Source of the DNA: Tenacibaculum haliotis | Lineage (GTDB): Bacteria; Bacteroidota; Bacteroidia; Flavobacteriales; Flavobacteriaceae | Assembly: GCF_025215075.1 (NCBI RefSeq) | Contig: NZ_JAOBTH010000018.1 | Span: 1 to 62,233, forward strand | Reading direction: 5' to 3' | Length of the DNA stretch: 62,233 bases | Part shown: in pieces, positions 7,984 to 16,959 of the stretch | How the letters are laid out: every line of letters starts with the position of its first letter | How positions within the stretch are numbered: position 1 is the first letter of the stretch | Translations under genes and position numbers: made by a program | The notes under the pieces: generated by a model | What the model saw: only the letters and a program-made list of their open reading frames with translations | The model's database searches: none | What the model was told of the DNA's origin: nothing

Positions 7984-9048
7984 ATGAAAAAGCATAATTT
8001 TAGCGCAGGACCTTGTATTTTACCTGAAGAAGTGCTTCAAAAAGCATCCGAAGCAGTTATCAATTTTAATGATGATAATTTATCGTTGTTAGAAATTTCG
8101 CATCGTAGTAAACCTTTTGTTGCTGTTATTGAAAACGCACGAAGTTTAGCTTTAGAATTATTAGGCTTAGAAAATAAAGGTTATAAAGCGCTCTTTTTGC
8201 AAGGCGGAGCAAGCAATCAATTTTTAATGACTGCTTATAATTTACTAAACAAAAAAGCCGCGTATTTAAATACCGGTACTTGGAGTAGCAAAGCGATTAA
8301 AGAAGCAAAATTATTTGGCGAATTGGTTGAGGTAGCTTCATCCGAAGATAAAAACTTCAATTATATTCCTAAAGGATATGAAATACCTACGGATGTAGAT
8401 TATTTTCATTGCACGAGTAACAATACAATTTACGGATCGCAAATGAAAAGTTTTCCAGAAACTGATGTTCCGTTAATTTGTGATATGAGTTCTGATATTT
8501 TTTCTCGTCAATTAGATTTTTCTAAGTTTGATTTAATCTATGCTGGTGCCCAAAAAAATATGGGTCCTGCCGGAACAACGTTAGTAATTGTAAAAGAAGA
8601 TATTTTAGGGAAAGTAACACGTCAAATTCCATCAATGTTAAACTATCAAACATTTATTGATAAAGATAGCATGTTTAATACGCCTCCTGTTTTTGCGGTG
8701 TATACATCAATGTTAACTTTAGAATGGTTGAAAGATTTAGGCGGAATTGAGTTTATAGAAAAAGTAAACAACCAAAAATCAGCACTTTTATATAATGAAA
8801 TAGATAGAAACCCTTTATTTAAAGGAGCTGTTGTTAAAGAAGATAGAAGTCATATGAACGCTACCTTTTCTTTAACAAACAATAATTTAAAAGAAACATT
8901 TAACGCCATGTGGAAAGAAGCCAATATTAATGGTTTAGACGGTCACAGAAGCGTTGGAGGTTACAGAGCAAGCATGTACAACGCATTGCCATTATATAGT
9001 GTGCAAGCATTGGTAGATGTAATGCAAGAATTAGAACGAAAAGCATAA
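7984..9048 (+). CDS. serC: 3-phosphoserine/phosphohydroxythreonine aminotransferase
   Basis: 354 residues, usual length for SerC. PLP-dependent class-V aminotransferase that converts 3-phosphohydroxypyruvate and glutamate to phosphoserine (serine synthesis) and acts in pyridoxal phosphate synthesis. N-terminal NFSAGPCILP is the family hallmark; the PLP-binding lysine is K191 in YAGAQKNMGPAG; the phosphate-binding HRSVGGYRASMYNA is near the C-terminus. Starts at ATG 7984, with a CATCTTTG -7-like element about 30 bp upstream. A repeat element separates it from the SerA-like gene downstream. Confidence 0.97.
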   Translation: MKKHNFSAGPCILPEEVLQKASEAVINFNDDNLSLLEISHRSKPFVAVIENARSLALELLGLENKGYKALFLQGGASNQFLMTAYNLLNKKAAYLNTGTWSSKAIKEAKLFGELVEVASSEDKNFNYIPKGYEIPTDVDYFHCTSNNTIYGSQMKSFPETDVPLICDMSSDIFSRQLDFSKFDLIYAGAQKNMGPAGTTLVIVKEDILGKVTRQIPSMLNYQTFIDKDSMFNTPPVFAVYTSMLTLEWLKDLGGIEFIEKVNNQKSALLYNEIDRNPLFKGAVVKEDRSHMNATFSLTNNNLKETFNAMWKEANINGLDGHRSVGGYRASMYNALPLYSVQALVDVMQELERKA

Positions 9049-9054
9049 TACAAA

Positions 9055-9123
9055 CGTCATTCCGAACAAAGTGAAGGAATCTATTTATAAAGATTGCCAC
9101 ATCATTTTATTCCTCGCAATGAC
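9055..9123. repeat. Short palindromic intergenic repeat
   Basis: Fills most of the 90-bp spacer between serC and the SerA-like gene. Its ends CGTCATTCC and GCAATGAC are imperfect inverted repeats, and the interior (GAACAAAGTGAAGGAATCT, then AGATTGCCAC) has the look of the GTCATTCCGAA... family of dispersed flavobacterial repeats. It carries no gene. Confidence 0.55.
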
Positions 9124-9138
9124 ATTATAAAAGTAAGA

Positions 9139-10092
9139 ATGAAAATATTAGCAAACGACGGAATCTCAGAAAGTGGAAAAGCTACTTTAGAAAATGCAGG
9201 ATTTGAAGTAATAGTTACCAAAGTTGCCCAAGAGCAATTAGATAATTTTATAAATGATGAAGAAATTAATGTCATCATTATTAAAAACACTACAGAAATA
9301 CATACTGAACTTATAGATAATTGTCCGACCTTAAAGTTAATTGCAAACGCAAGTACAAATAACGACAACATAGATGTTATTTATGCCGAAGAAGCTGGTT
9401 TACAAGTTGTAAATATTTCTGATGCTAGTGCCAATGCTGTTGCCGAATTAGTTTTTGCGCATTTATTAGGAATGACTCGTTATTTACACCAAGCCAACAG
9501 AGAAATGCCTTTAGAGGGCGATGTAAGTTTTAATGCTTTAAAATCTCAATTTTCTAACGGAACCGAATTACGTGGTAAAACCCTTGGTATTATTGGTATG
9601 AGTGCTGCAGGACAACAAGTAGCTAAATTAGCTTTAGGACTTGGAATGAAAGTAGTTGGTTTTGATGTTAACTTTAATAATACGATAACAATTCCGGTGG
9701 AGTTTTTTAACGGTGAAATTATTGATATTAAAGTTGATATGTTAAGTTCTGATGAGTTATTAAAAGAAGCACATTTTATCAGTTTACATTTATCAGCACA
9801 AGAAAACCACCTAATTGGAGTCAAAGAATTTGAGAAAATGAAAGACGGAGTTGGTTTTATTAACGTTGCTCAAGGCGGATTGGTAGATGAAGTTGCCTTA
9901 ATTAACGCTATAGAAAGTGGTAAAGTAAAATATGCTGGTTTAGATACTTTCGAAAATCAACCAAACCCAGAGATTCAGTTATTAATGAATCCAGAACTTT
10001 CTTTAAGTCCAAATATTGCTTCTTACACCGTAGAAGCACAGCATAAAATAGGTACAGAATTGGCTGATAAAATTATTAATTCTTTACACTAA
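9139..10092 (+). CDS. SerA-like D-2-hydroxyacid dehydrogenase homologue with lost catalytic residues
   Basis: 317 residues from ATG 9139, aligning along its full length with flavobacterial 3-phosphoglycerate dehydrogenase (start MKILANDGIS, segment RYLHQANREMPLEGD, GTELRGKTLGIIG). The family's key residues are changed: the catalytic Arg of NxxRGG is Q245 (NVAQGG), the Glu of FENEP is Q274 (FENQP), the His of TPHIG is N292 (SPNIA), the substrate loop RGGVGMDN is NASTNNDN (70-77), and the Rossmann motif GxGxxG is GMSAAG (153-158). The frame is intact, so this is probably a selected pseudoenzyme or an enzyme of altered function and not a decayed gene. It lies between serC and a DUF1015 gene, where true SerA normally sits. 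Confidence 0.85.
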   Translation: MKILANDGISESGKATLENAGFEVIVTKVAQEQLDNFINDEEINVIIIKNTTEIHTELIDNCPTLKLIANASTNNDNIDVIYAEEAGLQVVNISDASANAVAELVFAHLLGMTRYLHQANREMPLEGDVSFNALKSQFSNGTELRGKTLGIIGMSAAGQQVAKLALGLGMKVVGFDVNFNNTITIPVEFFNGEIIDIKVDMLSSDELLKEAHFISLHLSAQENHLIGVKEFEKMKDGVGFINVAQGGLVDEVALINAIESGKVKYAGLDTFENQPNPEIQLLMNPELSLSPNIASYTVEAQHKIGTELADKIINSLH

Positions 10093-10107
10093 AAACTCAA
10101 ATTATTA

Positions 10108-11346
10108 ATGGCAATTGTAAAACCATTTAAAGCAGTACGAGCAACTCGAGATAAAGTTGCCATGGTATCTTCTAAATCATATGAAGTTTATCCACCAGAA
10201 ATGTTAAATGCTAAACTAGCTTTTAATCCATTTACATTTTTACATGTAATAAATCCTGGTTATAAATATCATAAACAAGATATTACTGGTGACCAACGCT
10301 TTAAATTGGTGCATAATCGTTATTTAGAATTTAAAGAAGATGGTATTTTTACAAAAGATAAGAATCCAGGTTTTTATATTTATCAAAAAACAACACCAAC
10401 CAATTCTTTTTGCGGTATTATAGCTGCAACTTCTGTAGAAGATTACCACAACAATACCATTAAAAAACACGAAGGCACTTTAAGAGAAAGAGAATTATTA
10501 TTCGAAAACTACTTAAAAAACACTGGATTTAATGCAGAACCTGTTCTTTTAACGTATCCCGATAATGATACGATTAATAGTATTATTGAAAAATATCGTA
10601 AAAACAGAGCTGAATACGAATTTTCTACAACAGATAAAGATTCACATTTATTATGGATTATAGATGATGAAAAAGATGTAGCACAAATTTCTAATGCTTT
10701 TTCACAAGTAAATACTTTATATATTGCCGATGGTCATCATCGTTCTACTTCTGCTTGCTTACTTGCAAAAAACTTAGCAAAAGAAAATCCGGAACATACT
10801 GGTAACGAAAAATATAATTTCTTCATGAGCTACTTGTTGCCAGAAAGCCAACTAAGTATTTATGAATTTAATCGATTTATAAAAGATTTAAACGGCCTAG
10901 CTGTTGATGAGTTTTTAATTGAGTTAGATACTTTTTTCAGAATAGAAAACAGAGGTCAGGAATTATACAGACCAAAAGAAAAGCATCAATTTAGTATGTA
11001 CTTAAATGGAGAGTTTTATGCTTTGCACTTGCGAAAATCTGTCTATAAATTTACGGATGCTTTAAGTAAATTAGATGCTCAAATTTTATATCAAACCATT
11101 TTAAATCCGATATTAGGAATTAAAGATATCAGAAATGCATCAAAAATAATGTATTCCCAAGATAAATCAGATAGTTTAGAGTTGAAAACAAAAGTTGACA
11201 ATGGCGATTTTAAAGTTTCTTTTGGTATGCTACCAACCTCTATAAGTGAACTAAAACAAATTGTAGATGCGGATATGTTAATGCCTCCGAAAACAACTTA
11301 TATAGAACCTAAACTAAGAAGTGCTTTAACTATTTATGAATTTTGA
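10108..11346 (+). CDS. DUF1015 family protein
   Basis: 412 residues with the diagnostic IADGHHRSTSA motif (near residues 206-216) of DUF1015. The family has no settled biochemical function; in Bacteroidetes it is routinely next to serC/serA, which suggests a link to serine or PLP metabolism. Starts 15 bp after the SerA-like stop and ends just before the YggS gene, so it is likely mid-operon. No signal peptide or membrane segment. Confidence 0.88.
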   Translation: MAIVKPFKAVRATRDKVAMVSSKSYEVYPPEMLNAKLAFNPFTFLHVINPGYKYHKQDITGDQRFKLVHNRYLEFKEDGIFTKDKNPGFYIYQKTTPTNSFCGIIAATSVEDYHNNTIKKHEGTLRERELLFENYLKNTGFNAEPVLLTYPDNDTINSIIEKYRKNRAEYEFSTTDKDSHLLWIIDDEKDVAQISNAFSQVNTLYIADGHHRSTSACLLAKNLAKENPEHTGNEKYNFFMSYLLPESQLSIYEFNRFIKDLNGLAVDEFLIELDTFFRIENRGQELYRPKEKHQFSMYLNGEFYALHLRKSVYKFTDALSKLDAQILYQTILNPILGIKDIRNASKIMYSQDKSDSLELKTKVDNGDFKVSFGMLPTSISELKQIVDADMLMPPKTTYIEPKLRSALTIYEF

Positions 11347-11350
11347 TATG

Positions 11351-12016
11351 ATGACAGAAATTAAAGAAAATCTTCAGAAAGTAAAAGCGACTATTCCCGA
11401 AAATGTAACCTTAGTTGCTGTTTCTAAAACCAAACCTATTGCAGACCTTAAGGAAGCATACGATGCTGGTCAGCGAATTTTTGGTGAAAACAAAATTCAG
11501 GAAATGGTTACAAAGTTTGATGCTTTACCAAAAGACATTAAATGGCATATGATAGGGCATTTGCAACGAAACAAAGTAAAATACATGGCGCATTTTGTTG
11601 ATTTAATTCACGGTGTAGATAGTTTTAAAACCTTGAAAGAAATTAACAAACAAGCTAAAAAACACGATCGTGTAATTAACTGCCTACTTCAAGCTCGTAT
11701 TGCAAAAGAAGATACCAAGTTTGGCTTATCTTTTTTAGATATTGATGAAATTATTTCATCAGAAGAATTTTCAGAATTACAAAACATAAAAATTGTTGGT
11801 TTTATGGGAATGGCTACCTTTACTAACAATCAAAAACAGTTACAAGAAGAGTTTACTTCGTTAGCTGCTTTCTTTAAAAAAAATCAGGAAAAAGACCCTA
11901 AACTCACTACATTATCAATGGGAATGAGTGGTGATTATCCGTTAGCAATAGCAAACGGCAGTAATATGGTGCGAATTGGTAGCGCTATTTTTGGAGTTCG
12001 AAATTATATTGTTTAA
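11351..12016 (+). CDS. YggS family PLP-binding protein (PLP homeostasis)
   Basis: 221 residues from ATG 11351 (ATG 11348 is directly before it). A cytoplasmic single-domain alanine-racemase-like TIM barrel that binds PLP without known catalysis and buffers PLP and amino-acid balance. PLP lysine in LVAVSKTKP, GENKIQE, WHMIGHLQRNKVK, and the phosphate-binding SMGMSGDYPLAIANGSNMVRIGSAIFG at the C-terminus are all present. Follows DUF1015 by a few bases. Confidence 0.93.
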   Translation: MTEIKENLQKVKATIPENVTLVAVSKTKPIADLKEAYDAGQRIFGENKIQEMVTKFDALPKDIKWHMIGHLQRNKVKYMAHFVDLIHGVDSFKTLKEINKQAKKHDRVINCLLQARIAKEDTKFGLSFLDIDEIISSEEFSELQNIKIVGFMGMATFTNNQKQLQEEFTSLAAFFKKNQEKDPKLTTLSMGMSGDYPLAIANGSNMVRIGSAIFGVRNYIV

Positions 12017-12047
12017 ATTTACATTAATCAGCTAAAAAGAAAAAGAA

Positions 12048-13145
12048 TTGTACGCAATTTTAGATATTGAAACAACAGGAGGTAAATTTAATGAAGAAGG
12101 AATTACAGAAATTGCAATTCATAAATTTGATGGTCATCAAGTAGTTGACCAATTTATTAGCTTAGTAAATCCTGAAAAGGAAATTCAAGAATTTGTTGTT
12201 AAACTAACAGGTATTAACAATAAAATGCTTCGAAATGCACCTAAATTTCATGAAGTTGCAAAACGTATTATTGAAATTACAAAGGATTGTATTATCATTG
12301 CGCATAACGCTAGTTTCGATTACCGAATTTTACGAACCGAATACAATCGCTTAGGATACGATTACAAAAGAAATACACTTTGTACGGTAGCACTTAGTAA
12401 AAAATTAATTCCCGAATCTCCTTCTCACAGTTTAGGAAAATTATGCCGCTTTATAGGAATTCCTATGTCTGACAGGCATAGAGCAAATGGAGATGCTTTG
12501 GCAACGATACAATTATTTAAATTATTGCTAGAAAAAGATGTAGATAAAAACATTATTCAACAATCAATAAAATATATTGATAATAGGCAAGAAAAACAGC
12601 GTTTTTTAAAAATATTAGATAAAACACCAGAAAAACAAGGACTGTTTTATGTACATAGTGAACAAGGTAACATCATATTTATTGGTAGAGGTAAAAATTT
12701 AAAACAAGAAGTTAATAAGCTTTTATTAAAAGATACACCTAAAGCTAAAAAAATAATAAAAAGGATTCATGACATTACCTATGAAGAAACCGGAAATCCT
12801 CTTTTTACACGTCTAAAATATCATTTAGAGCTCACAAAGTTAAAGCCTAAATTTAATGTTATTCGCAAACGAAAAGTTACTAATAAAGATTTTAATCATG
12901 ATAATTTATTAATTATCGATAAAGGAAGAACACCTGAAGAGCATGCTGTTATTTTAATTGAAAACAACATCGTTTTAGGCTATACATATACAAATTTTGC
13001 TTTTCAAGAAAATCAATTAACTATTTTAAAATCGATGTTAACTCCTATTGAAAACACTGACCTAGCTAAAATAATTATTAAGAATTACTTGCTAAAAAAT
13101 AAAGTAGGAAAAATAGTTCGATTACAAGTTGAAAATAATTTATAA
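12048..13145 (+). CDS. DEDDh exonuclease with C-terminal GIY-YIG-like domain
   Basis: 365 residues starting at TTG 12048 (MYAILDIETTGG); no better ATG fits. Residues 1-165 are a DnaQ-type 3'-5' exonuclease: D6-x-E8, AHNASFDYRIL, and the H...D pair in DRHRANGDA. Residues about 195-280 resemble a UvrC/Cho-like GIY-YIG nuclease (GLFYVHSEQGNIIFIGRG, then KPKFN), with the motif tyrosines partly replaced. This fusion resembles Cho/epsilon-UvrC-type proteins and suggests a DNA-repair nuclease; activity of the second domain is uncertain. A K+ channel gene follows. Confidence 0.82.
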   Translation: MYAILDIETTGGKFNEEGITEIAIHKFDGHQVVDQFISLVNPEKEIQEFVVKLTGINNKMLRNAPKFHEVAKRIIEITKDCIIIAHNASFDYRILRTEYNRLGYDYKRNTLCTVALSKKLIPESPSHSLGKLCRFIGIPMSDRHRANGDALATIQLFKLLLEKDVDKNIIQQSIKYIDNRQEKQRFLKILDKTPEKQGLFYVHSEQGNIIFIGRGKNLKQEVNKLLLKDTPKAKKIIKRIHDITYEETGNPLFTRLKYHLELTKLKPKFNVIRKRKVTNKDFNHDNLLIIDKGRTPEEHAVILIENNIVLGYTYTNFAFQENQLTILKSMLTPIENTDLAKIIIKNYLLKNKVGKIVRLQVENNL

Positions 13146-13174
13146 CATTTTTTAATCACCAAAAATCTTTCTTT

Positions 13175-14002
13175 TTGAAGAACGAACAAAAAAACTGGAA
13201 AGAAAAATTACATGAAGTAATTTACGAAGCAGATACACCAACCGGAAAAGTATTTGACATTGTATTATTGATTTCTATTTTAGCAAGTATACTATTAGTA
13301 ATGCTAGAAAGTGTTGAAAGTATTGACGCTAATTATCATACTTTTTTAAATATTGCTGAATGGGTTATTACAATTTTATTTACTATTGAATATTTTGCGA
13401 GAATCATATCCATAAAAAAACCTTTTAAATACATTTTTAGTTTTTATGGTATTATAGATTTCTTATCAACAATTCCTAAATATCTATTATTATTTTTCGG
13501 AAGCTTTCATTCTTTAATCGCTTTTAGAGCCTTGCGTTTAATGCGTATTTTTAGAATCTTAAAATTAGCTCGTTTTATTGGTGAATCTAATAATTTTACA
13601 AGAGCCTTAAAAGCTAGTAGAATTAAAATTGCTGTTTTTATATCTTTCGTTGTTATACTTTGCGTAATATTAGGAACCATCATGTATCTTATAGAAGGAA
13701 ATGCTAATAGTGGTTTTACAAGTATACCAAGAAGTGTATACTGGGCTATCGTAACGCTTACAACAGTTGGTTATGGTGATATTGCGCCTGTTACTGCTTT
13801 TGGACAATTAATAGCTTCTTTTATTATGATTTTGGGTTATGGTATTATCGCCATTCCAACAGGAATTGTTTCGTCGGAAATGACAAAAACAAATAGCAAT
13901 ACCTTACATACCAACACACAAGCTTGTCCGAGTTGTACTGCCGAATTTCACAGAGATGAAGCAGAATTTTGTTATGAATGCGGACATCAATTAAATCCAT
14001 AA
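13175..14002 (+). CDS. Voltage-gated-type K+ channel (ion transporter family)
   Basis: 275 residues starting at TTG 13175. Six membrane segments between about residues 25 and 235, an S4-like helix with spaced arginines (AFRALRLMRIFRILKLARF), and the potassium selectivity filter TLTTVGYGD (about 194-202). Unusually the C-terminus carries a small zinc-ribbon, C-x2-C ... C-x2-C (ACPSC ... FCYECG), probably cytoplasmic. The miaA gene starts 2 bp after its stop. Confidence 0.9.
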   Translation: MKNEQKNWKEKLHEVIYEADTPTGKVFDIVLLISILASILLVMLESVESIDANYHTFLNIAEWVITILFTIEYFARIISIKKPFKYIFSFYGIIDFLSTIPKYLLLFFGSFHSLIAFRALRLMRIFRILKLARFIGESNNFTRALKASRIKIAVFISFVVILCVILGTIMYLIEGNANSGFTSIPRSVYWAIVTLTTVGYGDIAPVTAFGQLIASFIMILGYGIIAIPTGIVSSEMTKTNSNTLHTNTQACPSCTAEFHRDEAEFCYECGHQLNP

Positions 14003-14004
14003 AA

Positions 14005-14922
14005 TTGAGTAATTCAACGACCAAAAACACATTAATTACCATTGTAGGCGCTACCGCAATAGGTAAAACAGCGCTAAGCATTAAGCTCGCAAAATATTTT
14101 AATTCTGATATTATATCTTGTGATTCTCGTCAATTTTTTAAAGAAATGACCATCGGAACTGCGGTGCCTGATTCTGATGAATTGGCAGCAGCTACACATC
14201 ATTTTATTCAAAATAAAAGTATTTTCGAAGAGTATTCTGTTGGTCAGTTTGAGAAAGATACTTTAAATAAATTAGATGATTTATTTGCTAAAAATCCAAT
14301 TCAAATAATGGTTGGTGGAAGCGGTTTATATGTTGATGCTGTTTTAAAAGGATTGGATTATTTTCCAGAAGTTGATCCATCAATAAGAATAAATCTTACC
14401 AAAGAATTAGAAGAAAACGGAATTGAACCACTTCAAAATAAATTGAAAGCACTAGATGTTGAAACTTATAATTCGATAGCTATTGATAATCCGCATCGTG
14501 TTATGCGTGCTTTAGAAATTTGTATCGGTACAGGCAAAACATATACTTCTTTTAAAAACAAACCAAAAGCTCCTCGTAATTTTAAATCCATAAAAATTGG
14601 ATTGACTGCCGATAGAGAAATTATGTATGATCGAATTAATCGTCGTGTTAGTATTATGATGGATAATGGTTTATTAGACGAAGCTAAAAACCTATATCCT
14701 AATAAAAATCTTAATGCATTAAAAACTGTTGGGTATCGTGAACTTTTCGAATATTTAGATGGCAATTTTACCAAAGAATTTGCTATTGAAGAAATTAAAA
14801 AGAACACACGTCGCTTTGCAAAACGACAAGGAACTTGGTTTAGAAAAGATAAAGAAATCGTTTGGTTTGATTATCAATCTGAACTAGAAACAATTGTAAC
14901 AGCTATTAAAAATCAATTTTAA
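14005..14922 (+). CDS. miaA: tRNA dimethylallyltransferase
   Basis: 305 residues from TTG 14005, which follows the channel stop by 2 bp. Adds dimethylallyl to A37 of tRNAs reading UNN codons. P-loop GATAIGKTALS, DSRQFFKEMTIGTA, the GGSGLYVDA segment and the C-terminal KNTRRFAKRQGTWFRKD are all family landmarks. Length is normal. An ATG in frame at 13978 would overlap the channel gene by 25 bp and add nine residues, which is less likely. Confidence 0.95.
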   Translation: MSNSTTKNTLITIVGATAIGKTALSIKLAKYFNSDIISCDSRQFFKEMTIGTAVPDSDELAAATHHFIQNKSIFEEYSVGQFEKDTLNKLDDLFAKNPIQIMVGGSGLYVDAVLKGLDYFPEVDPSIRINLTKELEENGIEPLQNKLKALDVETYNSIAIDNPHRVMRALEICIGTGKTYTSFKNKPKAPRNFKSIKIGLTADREIMYDRINRRVSIMMDNGLLDEAKNLYPNKNLNALKTVGYRELFEYLDGNFTKEFAIEEIKKNTRRFAKRQGTWFRKDKEIVWFDYQSELETIVTAIKNQF

Positions 14923-14955
14923 CAAATTTTAAAGCACTTAGCTCGTTCACTTTTT

Positions 14956-14963
14956 TATATTTG
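14956..14963 (+). promoter_or_regulatory. -7 element of the OmpH/Skp gene
   Basis: TATATTTG, a perfect TAnnTTTG, lies 21 bp before the ATG at 14985. It supports that ATG over an upstream in-frame TTG at 14961, which lies inside the element. Confidence 0.55.
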
Positions 14964-14984
14964 TCAAAAAAAAATCAAAAAAAC

Positions 14985-15488
14985 ATGAAGTCAAAAATTA
15001 TATTTTTAGCAATAATTCTTTTATCAACGGTATCTTTTTCTCAAACTAAATTAGGCACCGTAAATAGCGAATTAATTATAGGCAAAATGCCTCAAATGAA
15101 AGCTGTATTAGAAAGAATTGATAATTATAGTAAAAAATTAGATTCTTCTTTTAGTATACAGGTTACAGATTACAAAAGCAAGGTTGATTCTTTTAAGGCT
15201 GAAGAAAAAATAATGACTGCTGATGATAAAAAATCTAGAATTACTGAACTTCAAAAAATGGAACAAGAAATGGGTAAATTTCGTAAAAACGGAACTACAA
15301 TGATGCAGTTACGTCGTGATGAATTTATGCGTCCATTATATAAAAAACTAAGAGAAGTTATTAGCGAAGTTGCTAAAGCAAACGGCTATACTCAAATTTT
15401 AACTACTGATGGAAATGAATTTGGTTATGTTGATGAAAATTTTGATATCACTCAATTAGTTATGGATAAATTAGGTATCAAAGAATAA
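14985..15488 (+). CDS. OmpH/Skp family periplasmic chaperone
   Basis: 167 residues. Signal peptide (MKSKIIFLAIILLSTVSFSQ, 1-20), then KLGTVNSELIIGKMPQMK, the typical OmpH start, a long charged helical region (about 45-130) forming the coiled-coil tentacles, and a C-terminal beta segment. Skp-like proteins hold unfolded outer-membrane proteins in the periplasm. The start chosen is the ATG at 14985 because the -7 element is just upstream. Followed by a 54-residue membrane protein gene. Confidence 0.9.
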   Translation: MKSKIIFLAIILLSTVSFSQTKLGTVNSELIIGKMPQMKAVLERIDNYSKKLDSSFSIQVTDYKSKVDSFKAEEKIMTADDKKSRITELQKMEQEMGKFRKNGTTMMQLRRDEFMRPLYKKLREVISEVAKANGYTQILTTDGNEFGYVDENFDITQLVMDKLGIKE

Positions 15489-15507
15489 TTAGCTAGCTTT
15501 AACGAGT

Positions 15508-15672
15508 ATGAACAAAAAAGAAATCACAGGACTCGCATTAATATTTATTGGAATCATAATACAATTGATGCTAAAAAATGAAATTATTGATTTAATTTCT
15601 GGAATCTTAATTGGTGCTGGGATAGGCTTTCTTATTGCTAATAAAATTAAGAATAATCCTATTTCTTTTTAA
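15508..15672 (+). CDS. Small two-helix membrane protein (54 aa)
   Basis: ATG 15508 to TAA 15670-15672 encodes 54 residues: MNKKEITG, a hydrophobic helix (ALIFIGIIIQLML), KNEIIDL, and a second helix with glycines (SGILIGAGIGFLIA), ending in NKIKNNPISF. Hydrophobicity and the TAATG junction with the next gene (one-base overlap) support real translation. Function unknown; probably an inner-membrane peptide co-expressed with its neighbours. Confidence 0.7.
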   Translation: MNKKEITGLALIFIGIIIQLMLKNEIIDLISGILIGAGIGFLIANKIKNNPISF

Positions 15673-16493
15673 TGGATAAAAAATCGAAAGACTTACAATT
15701 ACAATACGAAGGCTTTTTACAAACACCTTTTCTATGGCATGGAAAAGGTGTTTTTGGTTTTCAGCAATTTGAGAAAAACACTAGTAAAACTACTATTTTT
15801 AACGCAGTAATTATTCAAAATTTACGTTTAGGGAAATTAGTAGAACGCTTTGTTTCTTATGAATTACAACAAGATCCATCAATTAAAATTATTGTAGAAA
15901 ATATTCAAATTCAACAAGAAAAATTAACTTTAGGCGAGTTAGATTGTATTTTATATAAAAATGAAAAACCAATACATGTAGAAATTGTTTACAAATTTTA
16001 TTTATACGACAATACTGTTGGAAATACAGAAATTGAACATTGGATAGGGCCAAACAGAAAAGATTCTTTAGTACAAAAACTAACCAAGCTTAAAGAAAAA
16101 CAGTTACCGCTTCTCTACTCTAAACAATGTGCTACTTATTTAAATGAACTAAATTTAATTACTGAAGAAATTGATCAACAACTCTATTTTAAAGCCCAAC
16201 TATTTATTCCGTTAAAAGAATATGGCAACAAGTTTCCTCTAATTAATAATGCCTGTATTATTGGGTTTTATACAACGTTAAAAGAACTCGAACAATATAA
16301 AGAATGTAAATTTCACATTCCGAATAAACACGATTGGCTAGTAACACCACATACCAACATTAACTGGCTAAATTTTAATCTCTATACTGAAAAAGCTAAC
16401 TCTTTTCTAGAAGAAAAAAGAGCACCTTTGTGCTGGATAAAACATCCGAATGGTAAAATCATGAAATTTTTTGTTGTTTGGTGGGGTTTTTGA
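15672..16493 (+). CDS. DUF1853 family protein
   Basis: 273 residues, ATG overlapping the preceding stop. Contains the DUF1853 landmarks: RLGKLVERFVSYEL, an acidic LGELDCIL and HVEIVYKFYLY, then WIGPNRKDSLVQKLTKLKEKQL. The D...E-x-V-x-K arrangement resembles PD-(D/E)XK nuclease cores, which has been an idea for this family, but function is unproven. No signal peptide. Confidence 0.78.
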   Translation: MDKKSKDLQLQYEGFLQTPFLWHGKGVFGFQQFEKNTSKTTIFNAVIIQNLRLGKLVERFVSYELQQDPSIKIIVENIQIQQEKLTLGELDCILYKNEKPIHVEIVYKFYLYDNTVGNTEIEHWIGPNRKDSLVQKLTKLKEKQLPLLYSKQCATYLNELNLITEEIDQQLYFKAQLFIPLKEYGNKFPLINNACIIGFYTTLKELEQYKECKFHIPNKHDWLVTPHTNINWLNFNLYTEKANSFLEEKRAPLCWIKHPNGKIMKFFVVWWGF

Positions 16494-16515
16494 TATCAAC
16501 TAGAAAAATAAAATT

Positions 16516-16959
16516 ATGAGAATAATAAAAAGCGTATCATTTGCCCTTTCACTACTTTTTATTTTCGCATTTTCTTCATGTGTTGAAGATGAAATTAAAA
16601 GTGTATCGTGTTTAGAATTCGATAAAATATCACAAGGTTACAATATCTTAGAAACAGCTGTTTTTACAACTAAAATTATCGAATTCGAAATTTATAATAC
16701 CTGTCCTTATAAAATAAAAGTTACCGATATAAAAATCCGAGGAAAAAATGCTAGTGAATTTACAATTCAGGGAATTGCAGAAGGCACCTATCTAACAGAT
16801 GATAAACTAAAATTCAATATTCTTTTCTCCCCTAAAAGTTTAGGAAAAAAAGAAGCTGGCTTAACAATTTTTCATGAGTTTGGCTCTATTGTAATACATT
16901 TACTGGAATTTAATTTACGATCCCTTTCTTGCAACCGTTTTTACCGATCTTTTTCTTGA
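16516..16959 (+). CDS. Lipoprotein with Ig-like (ASPM/SPD-2/Hydin-type) domain
   Basis: 147 residues. Lipoprotein signal ending in FSSC (Cys 22). Residues about 45-130 read like a beta-sandwich of the abnormal-spindle/Hydin type (IEFEIYNTCPYKIKVTDIKI, then FNILFSPKSLGKKEAGLTIFH). The last 15 codons overlap the end of the convergent EamA gene, and the C-terminal residues (LRSLSCNRFYRSFS) look atypical, so an ancestral stop may have been lost. Role unknown. Confidence 0.65.
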   Translation: MRIIKSVSFALSLLFIFAFSSCVEDEIKSVSCLEFDKISQGYNILETAVFTTKIIEFEIYNTCPYKIKVTDIKIRGKNASEFTIQGIAEGTYLTDDKLKFNILFSPKSLGKKEAGLTIFHEFGSIVIHLLEFNLRSLSCNRFYRSFS

